From positions 620,001-684,000 of the forward strand of contig CAVUVM010000004.1 of the NCBI GenBank assembly GCA_963744935.1: DNA of 64,000 nt, given 5' to 3'. The stretch is from Bog-473 sp963744935 (GTDB lineage: Bacteria > Actinomycetota > Acidimicrobiia > Acidimicrobiales > RAAP-2). Positions 41,004-49,645 of this stretch are shown one piece after another. A program made the position numbers and the translations under genes. How positions within the stretch are numbered: the first letter of the stretch is position 1; each line of letters begins with the position of its first letter. The notes under the pieces are model-generated. The model had not been told where the DNA came from. It did not search any database and saw only the letters and a program-made list of their open reading frames with translations.

Positions 41004-42812
41004 CTACAGGTCCCAGGCGGGCAAGCGCCCGTTCGCCTCGAACGCGGCGCGGAGGGCGGTCTCGTCGCCACCCGTAAAGGGACGAAACGACGCGTCGCCC
41101 CGGACACGCCGAAATACCGGGTCGCCGCGGACACGGTCCGAGCGGAACTTCTCGTGGACGAGCGTGCGCGTGAGAATCTTGTTCGTAGGGGTGCTGGGGA
41201 GCGCCCCGCAGAGGCGGAGGAATCTCGGCTGCCATTTCGGGCCGAGGTCTGCCTGCCCATCGAGCCAGGACGCGAACCCCGCGGCATCGAAATCGGCGCC
41301 TTCACGAAACACGAGGGCGAGCATCACCTGGTCGCCCGAGTCGGCATCAGGGACCCCGTAGACCGACGCCAACAGCACGTCGGGGTGTCGTCCGACGATG
41401 GCCTCGATCGGCGCGGCGGGAAAGTTCTCGCCGTCGACTCGCAGCCAGTCGGACGTGCGGCCCGCGAAGTACACCCACCCGTCGTCGTCGACATATCCGA
41501 GATCGCCGCTCCAGTACCACCCGTTGCGCGTGGTCGCACGCATGGCTTCCTCGTTGCGGTAGTACCCCTCGAATGGCCCGACACCCAACGTGTTGACGAT
41601 CTCGCCCACACACCGATCCGCGTTGACCAGACGGCCGCTGGCGTCGAACACGGCTCGCGGCGCCTCGACGCCCTCTTCGTCAACCACCATGATCCCTTGG
41701 CGCAGGCGTCCGATGGACCCGCTCGGACGGTTCCCCGTGCGGTCGAGTGCGATGGCTCCCTCCGTCGAGCCGAAGACGTCGATGATCCTTATTCCGAAGC
41801 GTCGGGCTGCCTCCTCGACGACGTGGGGCGATCCCTCGTTCCCGAACGCGACCCGGAGGGTGTTGTCTGCATCATCGGCGTGCGCCGGTGTGGCCAGCAG
41901 ATAGGTGAGGAGCTTCCCCGTGTAGTTGAACCACGTCACGCCGTAGTGGCGTACGTCGCCGAGGAACCGCGAGGCACTGAACCGACGCGCCAAGGACAGT
42001 GACGCGCCGCCGACGAGCGCAGCGGCCAGGCCCGACATCAACGAATTGGTGTGGAACAACGGCATGGCGGCGTAGCCGACGTCGTCCGGTCCCAACTCGA
42101 GCATCATCGACATCCGGTTTCCGGTCGTGAGCAACCGGCGCTGGGTGCACCGCACGGCCTTGGGTGCCGCCGATGTACCCGACGTGAACAACAAGGCCCA
42201 CAGGACATCGGCGTCCCGGGCCTCGCTCATGGACCCCCACGTTGTCCCGGTTCGGTGCTCGGCCCAAGCCGCCTCGAGCGCTGTCCCGAGCGTCGGGCCG
42301 ACAGGCGCGGGGTCGTCGGCATCGCCGAAGCGCTCGGAGACCAGGACCCCGCCAGGAAGGTCAAGTCCCCCGGTCGCTGCGACGAGCTGTGCCTGGTGCC
42401 GGGGCTCGGTGATGACGAGCTGGAGGTCGGTGTGCACGATGTCGCGGCCGAGGTGCTCGCCCACGCGTGTGTAGTTGAGACCTGCCACGGCAACCCCGGC
42501 CAATCCGGCCCCACACAGCGCGAAGACGTAGTCGGGGGTGTTGTCCAGCAACACGCCGACGTGTGGCGGCCGCTCAGGATCGAGTCGAGCCCGGAAGAGG
42601 GCCGAGAACCGTTCCGCTTCGGCGAGGAGCTCCTCATGCGTCCAGATCAGGTCGGCGAACCGAAGGGCAGGGCGCTGGCCCCAGTTCTCAGCGTTGCGCC
42701 GTAGCAACGACTCGACGTTCGGTGCAGGCAAGGGAACCTCGGCGAGCGGTGGCGCAAACGCGGCGGAAGATCCTGCGGCGGGCGCCGTCGCCGCACCCGC
42801 GGCGTCGTTCAC
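41004..42812 (-). CDS. Acyl-CoA synthetase (AMP-dependent ligase)
   Basis: The 602-residue adenylate-forming enzyme has the P-loop-like FTSGTSAAPKAVRCTQ, the VFGSTEGA motif, SGDLGYVDDDGWVYFAGRTSDWL and the catalytic Lys near PTNKILTRTL. It activates a carboxylic acid as its CoA ester. GTG 42812 is used as the start; the upstream open frame is longer but is not credible. It is divergent from the Rieske oxygenase gene and belongs with the CoA-using enzymes of the island. Confidence 0.92.
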   Translation of the reverse strand: MNDAAGAATAPAAGSSAAFAPPLAEVPLPAPNVESLLRRNAENWGQRPALRFADLIWTHEELLAEAERFSALFRARLDPERPPHVGVLLDNTPDYVFALCGAGLAGVAVAGLNYTRVGEHLGRDIVHTDLQLVITEPRHQAQLVAATGGLDLPGGVLVSERFGDADDPAPVGPTLGTALEAAWAEHRTGTTWGSMSEARDADVLWALLFTSGTSAAPKAVRCTQRRLLTTGNRMSMMLELGPDDVGYAAMPLFHTNSLMSGLAAALVGGASLSLARRFSASRFLGDVRHYGVTWFNYTGKLLTYLLATPAHADDADNTLRVAFGNEGSPHVVEEAARRFGIRIIDVFGSTEGAIALDRTGNRPSGSIGRLRQGIMVVDEEGVEAPRAVFDASGRLVNADRCVGEIVNTLGVGPFEGYYRNEEAMRATTRNGWYWSGDLGYVDDDGWVYFAGRTSDWLRVDGENFPAAPIEAIVGRHPDVLLASVYGVPDADSGDQVMLALVFREGADFDAAGFASWLDGQADLGPKWQPRFLRLCGALPSTPTNKILTRTLVHEKFRSDRVRGDPVFRRVRGDASFRPFTGGDETALRAAFEANGRLPAWDL

Positions 42813-42998
42813 TCCGCTATCCAACCTTGATCGGGTCACCGCACATGTGCTTCGACACACTACGCGACGGCGACATTTGCCGTTCCCCGGGCTCCTTCCG
42901 ACAGACGCCGCTCCCGCCCAACACCGGTGCACCGTAGGCTGTCGGCAGGACCTCTGCCTCGGGCCCGCAGGCATGCCGTGATCGGAGGAAAGGGCGAC

Positions 42999-44300
42999 AT
43001 GGATCTCGACAGCGTCTTGATCGGTGAGGACGACGCCGTTCCTCGCGCCCGTTACACGAGTCCGGAGTTCGCGGCTCTCGAGCTCGAGCGTCTGTGGTCC
43101 CGCGTGTGGCAGGTTGCCTGCCGGGAGGAAGAGGTCGCCGAGGTGGGCGGGTTCTGCGAGTACCTCATCGGCGATCAATCCATCCTCGTCGTACGCTCCG
43201 ACTCGGACACCATCCGCGCCTTTCACAACACGTGCCTGCATCGCGGAACCCGGCTCGCCGACGGAGTGGGAACACTCCCCGATGGCTGCATCCGCTGCCG
43301 CTATCACGCGTGGCGCTACGACCTCGACGGCAGTCTCATCGAGGTCGTCGACGCCGACGAGTTCGACCCGATGCCGCCGGGCACCGGTCTCAAGACGGTC
43401 AGAGTCGACCGCTGGGGTGGCTTCGTCTGGGTCTGCCTCGACCCTGCCGCGCCACCGCTCCTCGACTACCTCGACCCGCTCCCGACCCTGTTGGCCCCCT
43501 ACCACCTGGACCGGTTCCGCCTGCGGACCTATCTGTCGACCGTCCTCCCGGCCAACTGGAAGGTCGCGGTCGACGCGTTCAACGAGGGCTACCACGTCCA
43601 GGGGACGCACCCCCAACTCCTGCCGTGGACCGACGACGTCAGCCTGGATTACGAACCGCTCGGCATCCACTCGCACTATGGGCGTCTGCCGAACGCGCGG
43701 CGTCAACTTCGTCCCAGCCCGCGTCTCGGGCTCTCCCCCGGTGAGTACGACGAAGGCGAGATCCTGGAGAATTTCATCCGCGGCCTCGGAGGCCTCTTCT
43801 ATCGAGACGAGCAGGCGCTGGTGGAGGAGATCCGATCATCGTCTCTGGACGGCGAGACGATGCTGAGTCACTACCAGAAGGGTCGCCGGACGCTGCTGGC
43901 GGCCCGCGGCGTGGCGGTGGAGGAGTTTGCCGACGACCAGTTGACCAGCGCGGACGACATCTTCTTCTTCCCCAACATGGTCGGCCCGATCTATCCCGGC
44001 ATCGCCATCCTCTTCCGGGTCCGTCCGAACGGGCTCGACCCGGACAGCTGCATCAAGGACACGTGGTTCTTGCAGTGGCCTCAGGAGGGGGCACCGCCGA
44101 AGCGGGCGGAGCGCCGCTTCTTCGCGGATTGGACCGAGCGCGACTGGGGCGAGATCACGAACCAGGACTACGCCAACATGGCCCACGTGCAGCTCGGGAT
44201 GAAGTCCCGCGGTGGTCCGGCTCTGCGCCTCAATCGCCGCCAGGAGGTCAACATCCTGCACATGCACAGGGTGATCGACCAGTACCTCACCACCCCCTGA
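42999..44300 (+). CDS. Rieske non-heme iron oxygenase, alpha subunit
   Basis: The 433-residue protein contains the Rieske cluster ligands C79-x-H81 and C100-x2-H103, and the mononuclear iron site around FNEGYHVQGTH. This is the ring-hydroxylating oxygenase large subunit. ATG 42999 follows GGAGGAAAGGG. No beta subunit or reductase is adjacent, so the reductase must be encoded elsewhere. The type resembles oxygenases that attack steroids, terpenoids or aromatic acids. Confidence 0.93.
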   Translation: MDLDSVLIGEDDAVPRARYTSPEFAALELERLWSRVWQVACREEEVAEVGGFCEYLIGDQSILVVRSDSDTIRAFHNTCLHRGTRLADGVGTLPDGCIRCRYHAWRYDLDGSLIEVVDADEFDPMPPGTGLKTVRVDRWGGFVWVCLDPAAPPLLDYLDPLPTLLAPYHLDRFRLRTYLSTVLPANWKVAVDAFNEGYHVQGTHPQLLPWTDDVSLDYEPLGIHSHYGRLPNARRQLRPSPRLGLSPGEYDEGEILENFIRGLGGLFYRDEQALVEEIRSSSLDGETMLSHYQKGRRTLLAARGVAVEEFADDQLTSADDIFFFPNMVGPIYPGIAILFRVRPNGLDPDSCIKDTWFLQWPQEGAPPKRAERRFFADWTERDWGEITNQDYANMAHVQLGMKSRGGPALRLNRRQEVNILHMHRVIDQYLTTP

Positions 44301-44346
44301 CGACGCGTCCTGACGACACCGACGGGCAACGCCACCGAAGGAAGCT

Positions 44347-45117
44347 TCACAGGGCGCGGTAGAGACCCCCGTCGACTGCCACTTGCGCGCCATTGACATA
44401 ACTGGCGGCCTCACTGGCCAAGAACACGCAGACGCTCGCCACGTCCTCGGGCTGGCCCAGGCGCTTCATCGGGTTCGACTCGGCGACACGGGCCTTGGTC
44501 TCGGCCGGCCACATGGCGTTCATATCGGTCTCCGTCGCGCTCGGGAGCACCAGGTTCGCGCGCACCTTCGGCGCCCACTCGCCCGCCAGTGCCAGCGTGA
44601 GCGCATTCAGCGCGGCCTTGGCCATGGCGTAGGGCAAGTCGATCGTCGACGGCCGCAACGAGCCAACCGAGGAGATGTTGATGATCGACCCTCCCTCTCC
44701 GGCTGCCATCCGTTCCCCGATGAGGACGCTGAGCCGGAAGGGTCCCCGTGCGTTGATCGCATGGACCTTGTCGTAGAGATCCTCGGTGACCGATGTGAGA
44801 CCGTCGTAGGCCGGCGACATCCCGGCGTTGTTCACGAGCACGTCACAATGCCCGAATTCGCGGTAGACCTGCTCGACGAGTTGATCACACTCATCCCAGC
44901 GCCCGACGTGGCACGCCAGAGGAATCACGCGCCTCCCCGTTGCTGCCTCGATCTCGTGCGCGGTGGCCTCGAGGTTCTGCAGTTTCCGGCTGGCGATCAC
45001 AACGTCGGCGCCGGCGCCGGCCAGGCCCTCGGCGACGCCTCGGCCGATGCCCCGGCCACCGCCGGTCACCAGCGCAACCTTGCCGCTCAGGTCGAAGAGC
45101 TCTGCAATCGCTCTCAT
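44347..45117 (-). CDS. SDR-family oxidoreductase (gluconate-dehydrogenase-like)
   Basis: The 256-residue SDR has LVTGGGRGIGRGVAEGL, NNAGMSPA, the Ser of NISSVGS and the catalytic YAMAK, followed by PSATETDM and a QVAVDGGLYRAL end. All catalytic residues are present. AGGAGC lies seven bases before ATG 45117. It faces the Rieske gene tail to tail, and it lies downstream of the MarR and MFS genes on the same strand. Confidence 0.93.
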   Translation of the reverse strand: MRAIAELFDLSGKVALVTGGGRGIGRGVAEGLAGAGADVVIASRKLQNLEATAHEIEAATGRRVIPLACHVGRWDECDQLVEQVYREFGHCDVLVNNAGMSPAYDGLTSVTEDLYDKVHAINARGPFRLSVLIGERMAAGEGGSIINISSVGSLRPSTIDLPYAMAKAALNALTLALAGEWAPKVRANLVLPSATETDMNAMWPAETKARVAESNPMKRLGQPEDVASVCVFLASEAASYVNGAQVAVDGGLYRAL

Positions 45118-45214
45118 TCGTTCGCTCCTGTCCGGTGCTCGACCGAGCACAGGGGAAACGTACGTCACAGAGGGCCCCCTGGTCCTCCGCGCCGTCGCCG
45201 CGTCCAGGAGCCCG

Positions 45215-45670
45215 CTACGTCTCGTGCGCCTGGATTCTTTCCAGGATCTGCACCAGCGATTCGAGATCCTTCGGACTCAGGGAAGCGAGGGTGGGTGGCG
45301 GGGTCCCGAGGATGGCGTCGGCCCGGCGCGCCATCTCCTTGCCTTTGCGAGTCGCCTCGACCATTCGGGTGCGTCGATCGGCCGGATGTGGCCTCCGACG
45401 CACCAAGCCTTGGGACTCGAGGTCGTCGACGACGACGGTCGCATAGGGCGCGTCGATCCCGAGCGCCGACGCGAGCTCCGACATCGCCATCGGCTGATGG
45501 GCCAGCCGGCGGATCGCTCGGATCCTTCCAAAGCTCATCCCCAGGGCTTCGGACACTTCGCGTCTGCGCACGTTGTGCAGCACGAGGTCGCTCATGGCCG
45601 ACCAAGCAGCACGAGCGGCGGCGGACGAGACCGGGGCAGCGCCCGCGCCGACGGTGGCTTTGGGCATCAT
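45215..45670 (-). CDS. MarR-family regulator
   Basis: The 151-residue protein has the MarR winged helix: RAIRRLAHQPMAMSELASALGIDAPYATVVVDDLESQGLVRRRPHPADRRT, the last part being the beta-wing. ATG 45670 has AGGAGGAG just upstream and overlaps the MFS stop by 4 bp. It is therefore co-translated with the exporter. A palindrome near the MFS start is a plausible operator. Confidence 0.92.
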   Translation of the reverse strand: MMPKATVGAGAAPVSSAAARAAWSAMSDLVLHNVRRREVSEALGMSFGRIRAIRRLAHQPMAMSELASALGIDAPYATVVVDDLESQGLVRRRPHPADRRTRMVEATRKGKEMARRADAILGTPPPTLASLSPKDLESLVQILERIQAHET

Positions 45671-47172
45671 GTCTCCTCCTGAGCAGGACCCAACGCCTCG
45701 GGGTTCAGCTCTGCCGCCGTCCTCCGGGCCGACTCGAGCGCTCGCCGTGAGGTCGCCACGACGCCAAGGACGAGCACGACGGCTCCGCAGGCGGAGAGCG
45801 TCCACCATGCCGCATGGCTCGCCGAGGTGAAGCTGGACTTGACCACCCCAGCACCCGCCGCCCCGGACGCCACCAACGCGCCCACGATGGCGACGCCCAG
45901 AGTCTGGCCGAGCTGCCGCGAGGTCGACGCAATAGCTGATGCCACGCCGGCTTGCGCCCGTGGCATGCCCGAGACCGCCGCGTTGGTGATCGGCGCGTTC
46001 ACCAGACCGAAGCCGATTCCGAAGACGATGTAGGCCGCGAAGAGCCAGGTGAACGGGGTGACGGGATCGATCCCGGTGAGCATTGCACACGCGGTCGTCA
46101 GCCCTATCCCCGCGAGAACGAGCGGTAACCGCGCACCGCGGTGACCGACCAATCGACCCGAGATGGGTGAGGCGATGACCGTCATCGCCGCCATGGGCAG
46201 GGTGTCGAGTCCGGCCTCCAACGGCGAAAGGCCGCGCACTTCCTGGAGGTAGAGGGTGTTCAAGAAGAGGAAGCCGCCCAGCGCTGCAAACGCCGCCACC
46301 GCTGTGATCGTCGCCGACGCAAAGGGGATCGACCGGAAGAAGCGGAGGTCGATCAGCGGGTCTCGACGACGAGACTCGTTGAGGATCAGACCAATCAGCG
46401 CCACGGCGGAGAGGCAGAAGGCGGCGACGATGCTGGGCGAGCTCCAGCCCCGACCGGGCGCCTCGATGATGCCGAAGGTCAGCGTCGCGAAGAGCACGAT
46501 CATGCACACCTGACCAACCGGATCGAAACGTCTGGCGCGCGGCGCCTTCGACTCGGGGATGTAGTGCAGGGCAAGAACGACCGCGGCCAGTGCGACGGGG
46601 AGGTTGATCCAAAAGATGGACCTCCATCCGGCCGAGGACACGAGGACCCCTCCCACGACGGGACCGAGCGCCATGGAGATGCCGACGACCGCACCCCAGA
46701 CACCCACAGCTTGTGCCCGCTCTCGGGGATCAGTGAAGGTGTTCGTGATGATCGACATGGCGACCGGGTTGAGCATGGACCCGCCGACCGCCTGGAGCAT
46801 GCGGAACACAACGAGGAGGCCGAGGCTCGGGGCCAGGCTGCACAGCAGCGACCCGGCAGCGAAGACGGAGAGGCCGATGACGAACGTCCGCCTCCGGCCC
46901 AGCCGATCCGCAGTGGAGCCCGACAACATCAAGAGGCTGGCCAAAACGAGGGTGTACGCGTCCACCACCCACTGCAGGCCCGAAACCGTTGCGTGCAGTT
47001 CGCGCCCGATTGACGGGAGGGCGACGTTCACGATGGTCACGTCGAGGCCGACGATGAGCAAGCTCATGGAGCAGATGAGCAAGATCCCGATCCGCCGGTT
47101 GCGGCTCAGTTCGTGGATGGCAACGGGAGCGCTGGCTTGCGGTGTCCCGGCCGATGCTTGTTGTGTTTTCAT
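45667..47172 (-). CDS. DHA2-type MFS exporter (pump controlled by MarR)
   Basis: The 501-residue protein has ~14 membrane helices with SLLIVGLDVTIVNVALPSI (DHA2 motif C-like helix 1) and GSTADRLGRRRTF in the first cytoplasmic loop. It belongs to the EmrB/QacA drug exporters. ATG 47172 has no clear ribosome site. It shares its stop with the MarR start (ATGA). A second DHA2 pump lies upstream on the same strand. Confidence 0.93.
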   Translation of the reverse strand: MKTQQASAGTPQASAPVAIHELSRNRRIGILLICSMSLLIVGLDVTIVNVALPSIGRELHATVSGLQWVVDAYTLVLASLLMLSGSTADRLGRRRTFVIGLSVFAAGSLLCSLAPSLGLLVVFRMLQAVGGSMLNPVAMSIITNTFTDPRERAQAVGVWGAVVGISMALGPVVGGVLVSSAGWRSIFWINLPVALAAVVLALHYIPESKAPRARRFDPVGQVCMIVLFATLTFGIIEAPGRGWSSPSIVAAFCLSAVALIGLILNESRRRDPLIDLRFFRSIPFASATITAVAAFAALGGFLFLNTLYLQEVRGLSPLEAGLDTLPMAAMTVIASPISGRLVGHRGARLPLVLAGIGLTTACAMLTGIDPVTPFTWLFAAYIVFGIGFGLVNAPITNAAVSGMPRAQAGVASAIASTSRQLGQTLGVAIVGALVASGAAGAGVVKSSFTSASHAAWWTLSACGAVVLVLGVVATSRRALESARRTAAELNPEALGPAQEET

Positions 47173-47181
47173 AACTATTAA

Positions 47182-47199
47182 GAGAGTATCAATACTTTC
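47182..47199. promoter_or_regulatory. Palindromic operator candidate at the MFS start
   Basis: GAGAGTAT-CA-ATACTTTC is a near-perfect 18-bp inverted repeat (one mismatch) located 10 bp upstream of the MFS start, in an AT-rich spot. MarR proteins bind palindromes of this size, so the MarR encoded downstream is the natural candidate. Confidence 0.5.
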
Positions 47200-47237
47200 C
47201 TTTCGCCGTCACATGATCGGTTCGGGAGCAGCTCGCC

Positions 47238-48803
47238 CTACGCCACGAGATCGGTCATCTCGACGGAGAACCCGTCCTCCGTCTCGTGGTGGTGGCGTGA
47301 CGGGGCAAGCTCTGGTGCCTGTGCCAGGGCTTCGGAGGGCCGCCGCACGCCGAACACCACGGTCGCCAGCGCACCCAACGCAAAGAGTGCGGCCACCGCG
47401 AACACGTCGTCGAGGGAGTGGACCGACGCTGACGAGGTCGCGCCCGGGACCAGTTGGCCGTGCCCGGCCAGCGAGTTGAAGATGGTCACCAGCACGGCGA
47501 GGCCAACCGCCGCGCCGAGCTGTTGGGACACGTTCACCAGACCCGACGCGGCTCCCGCGATCTCGGGCTCCACGTCCGCCAACGAGGCCGAGGTCAGCGC
47601 CACCAGGGTCATGCCGGACCCGGCGCCGATCAGGACGAGACAGAGCACGATCTGTGAGTAAGGCGATGCCGACCCGACGCGGGTGGCCAGCACGAGCCCG
47701 ACGATTGCGATGCTGTTCCCAAGGATCATGACGGTCTTCTCGGGAAGACGGCGAAGCAATTGTCTGCTGGCCAGCTGCGAGGCGAGGAACACCGCCGCCG
47801 GCATAGGGACGAACGCGAGGCCCGCGCGCAGCGGGCTGTAGCCCTGGACGTCTTGGAGGAATTGCGCCATGAAGTAGAAGAGCCCGTAGAAGCCTGCGTA
47901 GAGCAGGGCGCGTGACACGTTGGCGGAGTTGCGCGTCGCATGGGCGAGGAGGCGAAGCGGGAGAATCGGCTCAGCCACCCGGCTCTCGTGGTGGAGGAAG
48001 TAGGCAAAGACGGCCACGCCGCCGAGGAGAGCGACCAACGACACGGGGCTCGTCCATCCCATCGACCCGGCCTCGACCAGACCCAGCACGACTCCGCTGA
48101 CGGCGGCGGTGCACGTGAGCGCGCCAATCAGGTCGAAGTGGCCGTCTTGACGCTCCGTCTCGACGAGGACGACGCGACCGATGAGCCATACCGCAAGTCC
48201 GATTGGAACGTTGACGAACATGACCCAACGCCACGACACCAACTCGGTGAGAAGGCCGCCGGCCACGAGGCCCATGGCGCCGCCGGCGGCGGACATGGTG
48301 GTGTAGAGCGCGATGGCGCGGACCCGCTGAGGACCCTCGGAAAAAGCCGTGGTGAGGAGGGAAAGAGCGCAGGGCGCAGCGAGCGCAGCACCCGTCCCCT
48401 GCACCGCCCGGGCGGCCAGGAGGGCCCACCCGCTGACGGCCAGACCACCGAAGAGGGAGCTCAGCGAGAAGATCGCGATGCCGAGCAGGAACACTCGGCG
48501 TCGTCCGAACAGGTCGCCTGACCGCGCACCGAGGAGGAGGAACCCGCCGAAGGTGAGGATGTAGGCGTTGAGCACCCAGGAGAGCGCGCTCGGCGAGAAG
48601 TGAAGGCTCCTTTGGATATGCGGGAGGGCAACGTTCACGATCGTGGCGTCGAGCACCACCATCAGCTGGGCGGTGAGGATCACCGCCAGCAGAATCGAGG
48701 AGCCGCCGAGTCGCGAACCACCCTTTCTACCAGGGGAAACGCGCCCAGGAGACCCGGGATGGCCGGGACTGGGGCGCGTGGGGGCTAGGGATGTTTGGGG
48801 CAT
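47238..48803 (-). CDS. DHA2-type MFS exporter, divergent from TetR
   Basis: The 521-residue exporter has LMVVLDATIVNVALPHI in helix 1, a second-loop motif (GARSGDLFGRRRVF) and ~14 helices. The N-terminus has a 30-residue Pro/Arg-rich extension. It is read from a TATAAT-bearing promoter in the divergent region with the TetR gene, so TetR control is likely. The substrate is unknown; nearby catabolic enzymes suggest export of a toxic growth substrate or intermediate. Confidence 0.93.
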   Translation of the reverse strand: MPQTSLAPTRPSPGHPGSPGRVSPGRKGGSRLGGSSILLAVILTAQLMVVLDATIVNVALPHIQRSLHFSPSALSWVLNAYILTFGGFLLLGARSGDLFGRRRVFLLGIAIFSLSSLFGGLAVSGWALLAARAVQGTGAALAAPCALSLLTTAFSEGPQRVRAIALYTTMSAAGGAMGLVAGGLLTELVSWRWVMFVNVPIGLAVWLIGRVVLVETERQDGHFDLIGALTCTAAVSGVVLGLVEAGSMGWTSPVSLVALLGGVAVFAYFLHHESRVAEPILPLRLLAHATRNSANVSRALLYAGFYGLFYFMAQFLQDVQGYSPLRAGLAFVPMPAAVFLASQLASRQLLRRLPEKTVMILGNSIAIVGLVLATRVGSASPYSQIVLCLVLIGAGSGMTLVALTSASLADVEPEIAGAASGLVNVSQQLGAAVGLAVLVTIFNSLAGHGQLVPGATSSASVHSLDDVFAVAALFALGALATVVFGVRRPSEALAQAPELAPSRHHHETEDGFSVEMTDLVA

Positions 48804-48846
48804 TGACTACGACCTTTCCGCTGGTATTCTGACCAAGTGGAAGCTT

Positions 48847-48884
48847 CCTCCGTTTATTATACGGAGGGTACCTCCGCTTAGCAA
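48847..48884 (-). promoter_or_regulatory. MFS promoter and triple half-site TetR operator
   Basis: On the minus strand TTGCTA (48884-48879) lies 17 bp from TATAAT (48861-48856), giving a predicted start near 48849. Overlapping it on the plus strand are CCTCCGT (48847-48853), ACGGAGG (48861-48867) and CCTCCG (48871-48876), i.e. two inverted repeats sharing a half-site. This arrangement fits a TetR operator that blocks the -10 box. Confidence 0.65.
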
Positions 48885-48906
48885 CCCCATGCGGGAGAAT
48901 TCAGAG

Positions 48907-49542
48907 ATGGCGACGAAAAAAGCGGACACGGTCGGGCGAGCCGACCCCGATGACGCAGCCGCGATGCAGGAAGGCCGGCCCATGCGCGCCGACGCCCGCC
49001 GCAATCGCGAACTGCTCGTCGCAACGGCACGTGGGGTCTTTTCCGAGGAGGGCGCGGGTGCCTCCATGGAGGCAATCGCCAAGAAGGCCGGCGTGGGCGT
49101 GGGCACGCTCTACCGCCACTTCCCCAATCGGCTCGACCTGGTCGAAGCGGTCTACCAGACCGACGTCGAGGAGCTCTGGTCGACGGCACAGCGCGTCGTC
49201 GCGGACCTAGAGCCCTCGGCGGCGCTCGACGCGTTCTTCGACGCGTTCATTCGCTATGCGCAGTCCAAGCAGGCTCTGCTGAGCGAACTGCATCAAGCTT
49301 TCGAGAAGAAGCCGGGGTTGAGATCACAAGCACGCGAGCTCATCGAGTCGTCGTTCGATCTCGTGATCGACCGGGCCAAGGATGCCGGCGTCGTCCGCGC
49401 TGACGTCGACGGCTCCGACGTCATGCAGCTGGTCAGCCCCATCTGCACCAATGCGAGCGTCGGTCCCGAGCAGACCGCTCGTTTGCTCGGCATGATCGTC
49501 GACGGCATGCGGGCCGGTGCGGTCCGCACCGCCAGCGTCTAA
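48907..49542 (+). CDS. TetR-family repressor of the divergent exporter
   Basis: The 211-residue protein has the TetR HTH (RELLVATARGVFSEEG, SMEAIAKKAGVGVGTLYRHFPNR, residues ~33-75). ATG 48907 follows GGGAG; ATG 48889 is an alternative. It is closely similar in layout to the TetR at 19794. It is divergent from the MFS gene across the operator at 48847-48876. Confidence 0.92.
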   Translation: MATKKADTVGRADPDDAAAMQEGRPMRADARRNRELLVATARGVFSEEGAGASMEAIAKKAGVGVGTLYRHFPNRLDLVEAVYQTDVEELWSTAQRVVADLEPSAALDAFFDAFIRYAQSKQALLSELHQAFEKKPGLRSQARELIESSFDLVIDRAKDAGVVRADVDGSDVMQLVSPICTNASVGPEQTARLLGMIVDGMRAGAVRTASV

Positions 49543-49580
49543 TTCGAACTCGCGCGACGCCCGACGACGCGAGTCGGGGA

Positions 49581-49610
49581 TTGACCGTCCGATTATTCAT
49601 GTCGTAGTCT
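49581..49610 (+). promoter_or_regulatory. Promoter of the P450-TetR pair
   Basis: TTGACC at 49581-49586 and TAGTCT at 49605-49610 are 18 bp apart, followed 35 bp later by the P450 start with a GGAGGG site. TGTC (49600-49603) and GACA (49611-49614) form a short inverted repeat over the -10, a possible site for one of the regulators. Confidence 0.45.
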
Positions 49611-49645
49611 GACACGAAATCCCGAGAGACGCCTTGGAGGGACAC

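Noticed and set aside
41004..43706. A 900-residue acyl-CoA synthetase reaching into the Rieske gene
   Set aside because: The extra N-terminal part is antisense to a clear Rieske oxygenase gene and has no family similarity; GTG 42812 begins a normal-length ligase.
45215..46627. A 470-residue MarR-containing frame
   Set aside because: The upstream part overlaps a well-supported exporter in another frame; the MarR start with AGGAGGAG is at 45670.
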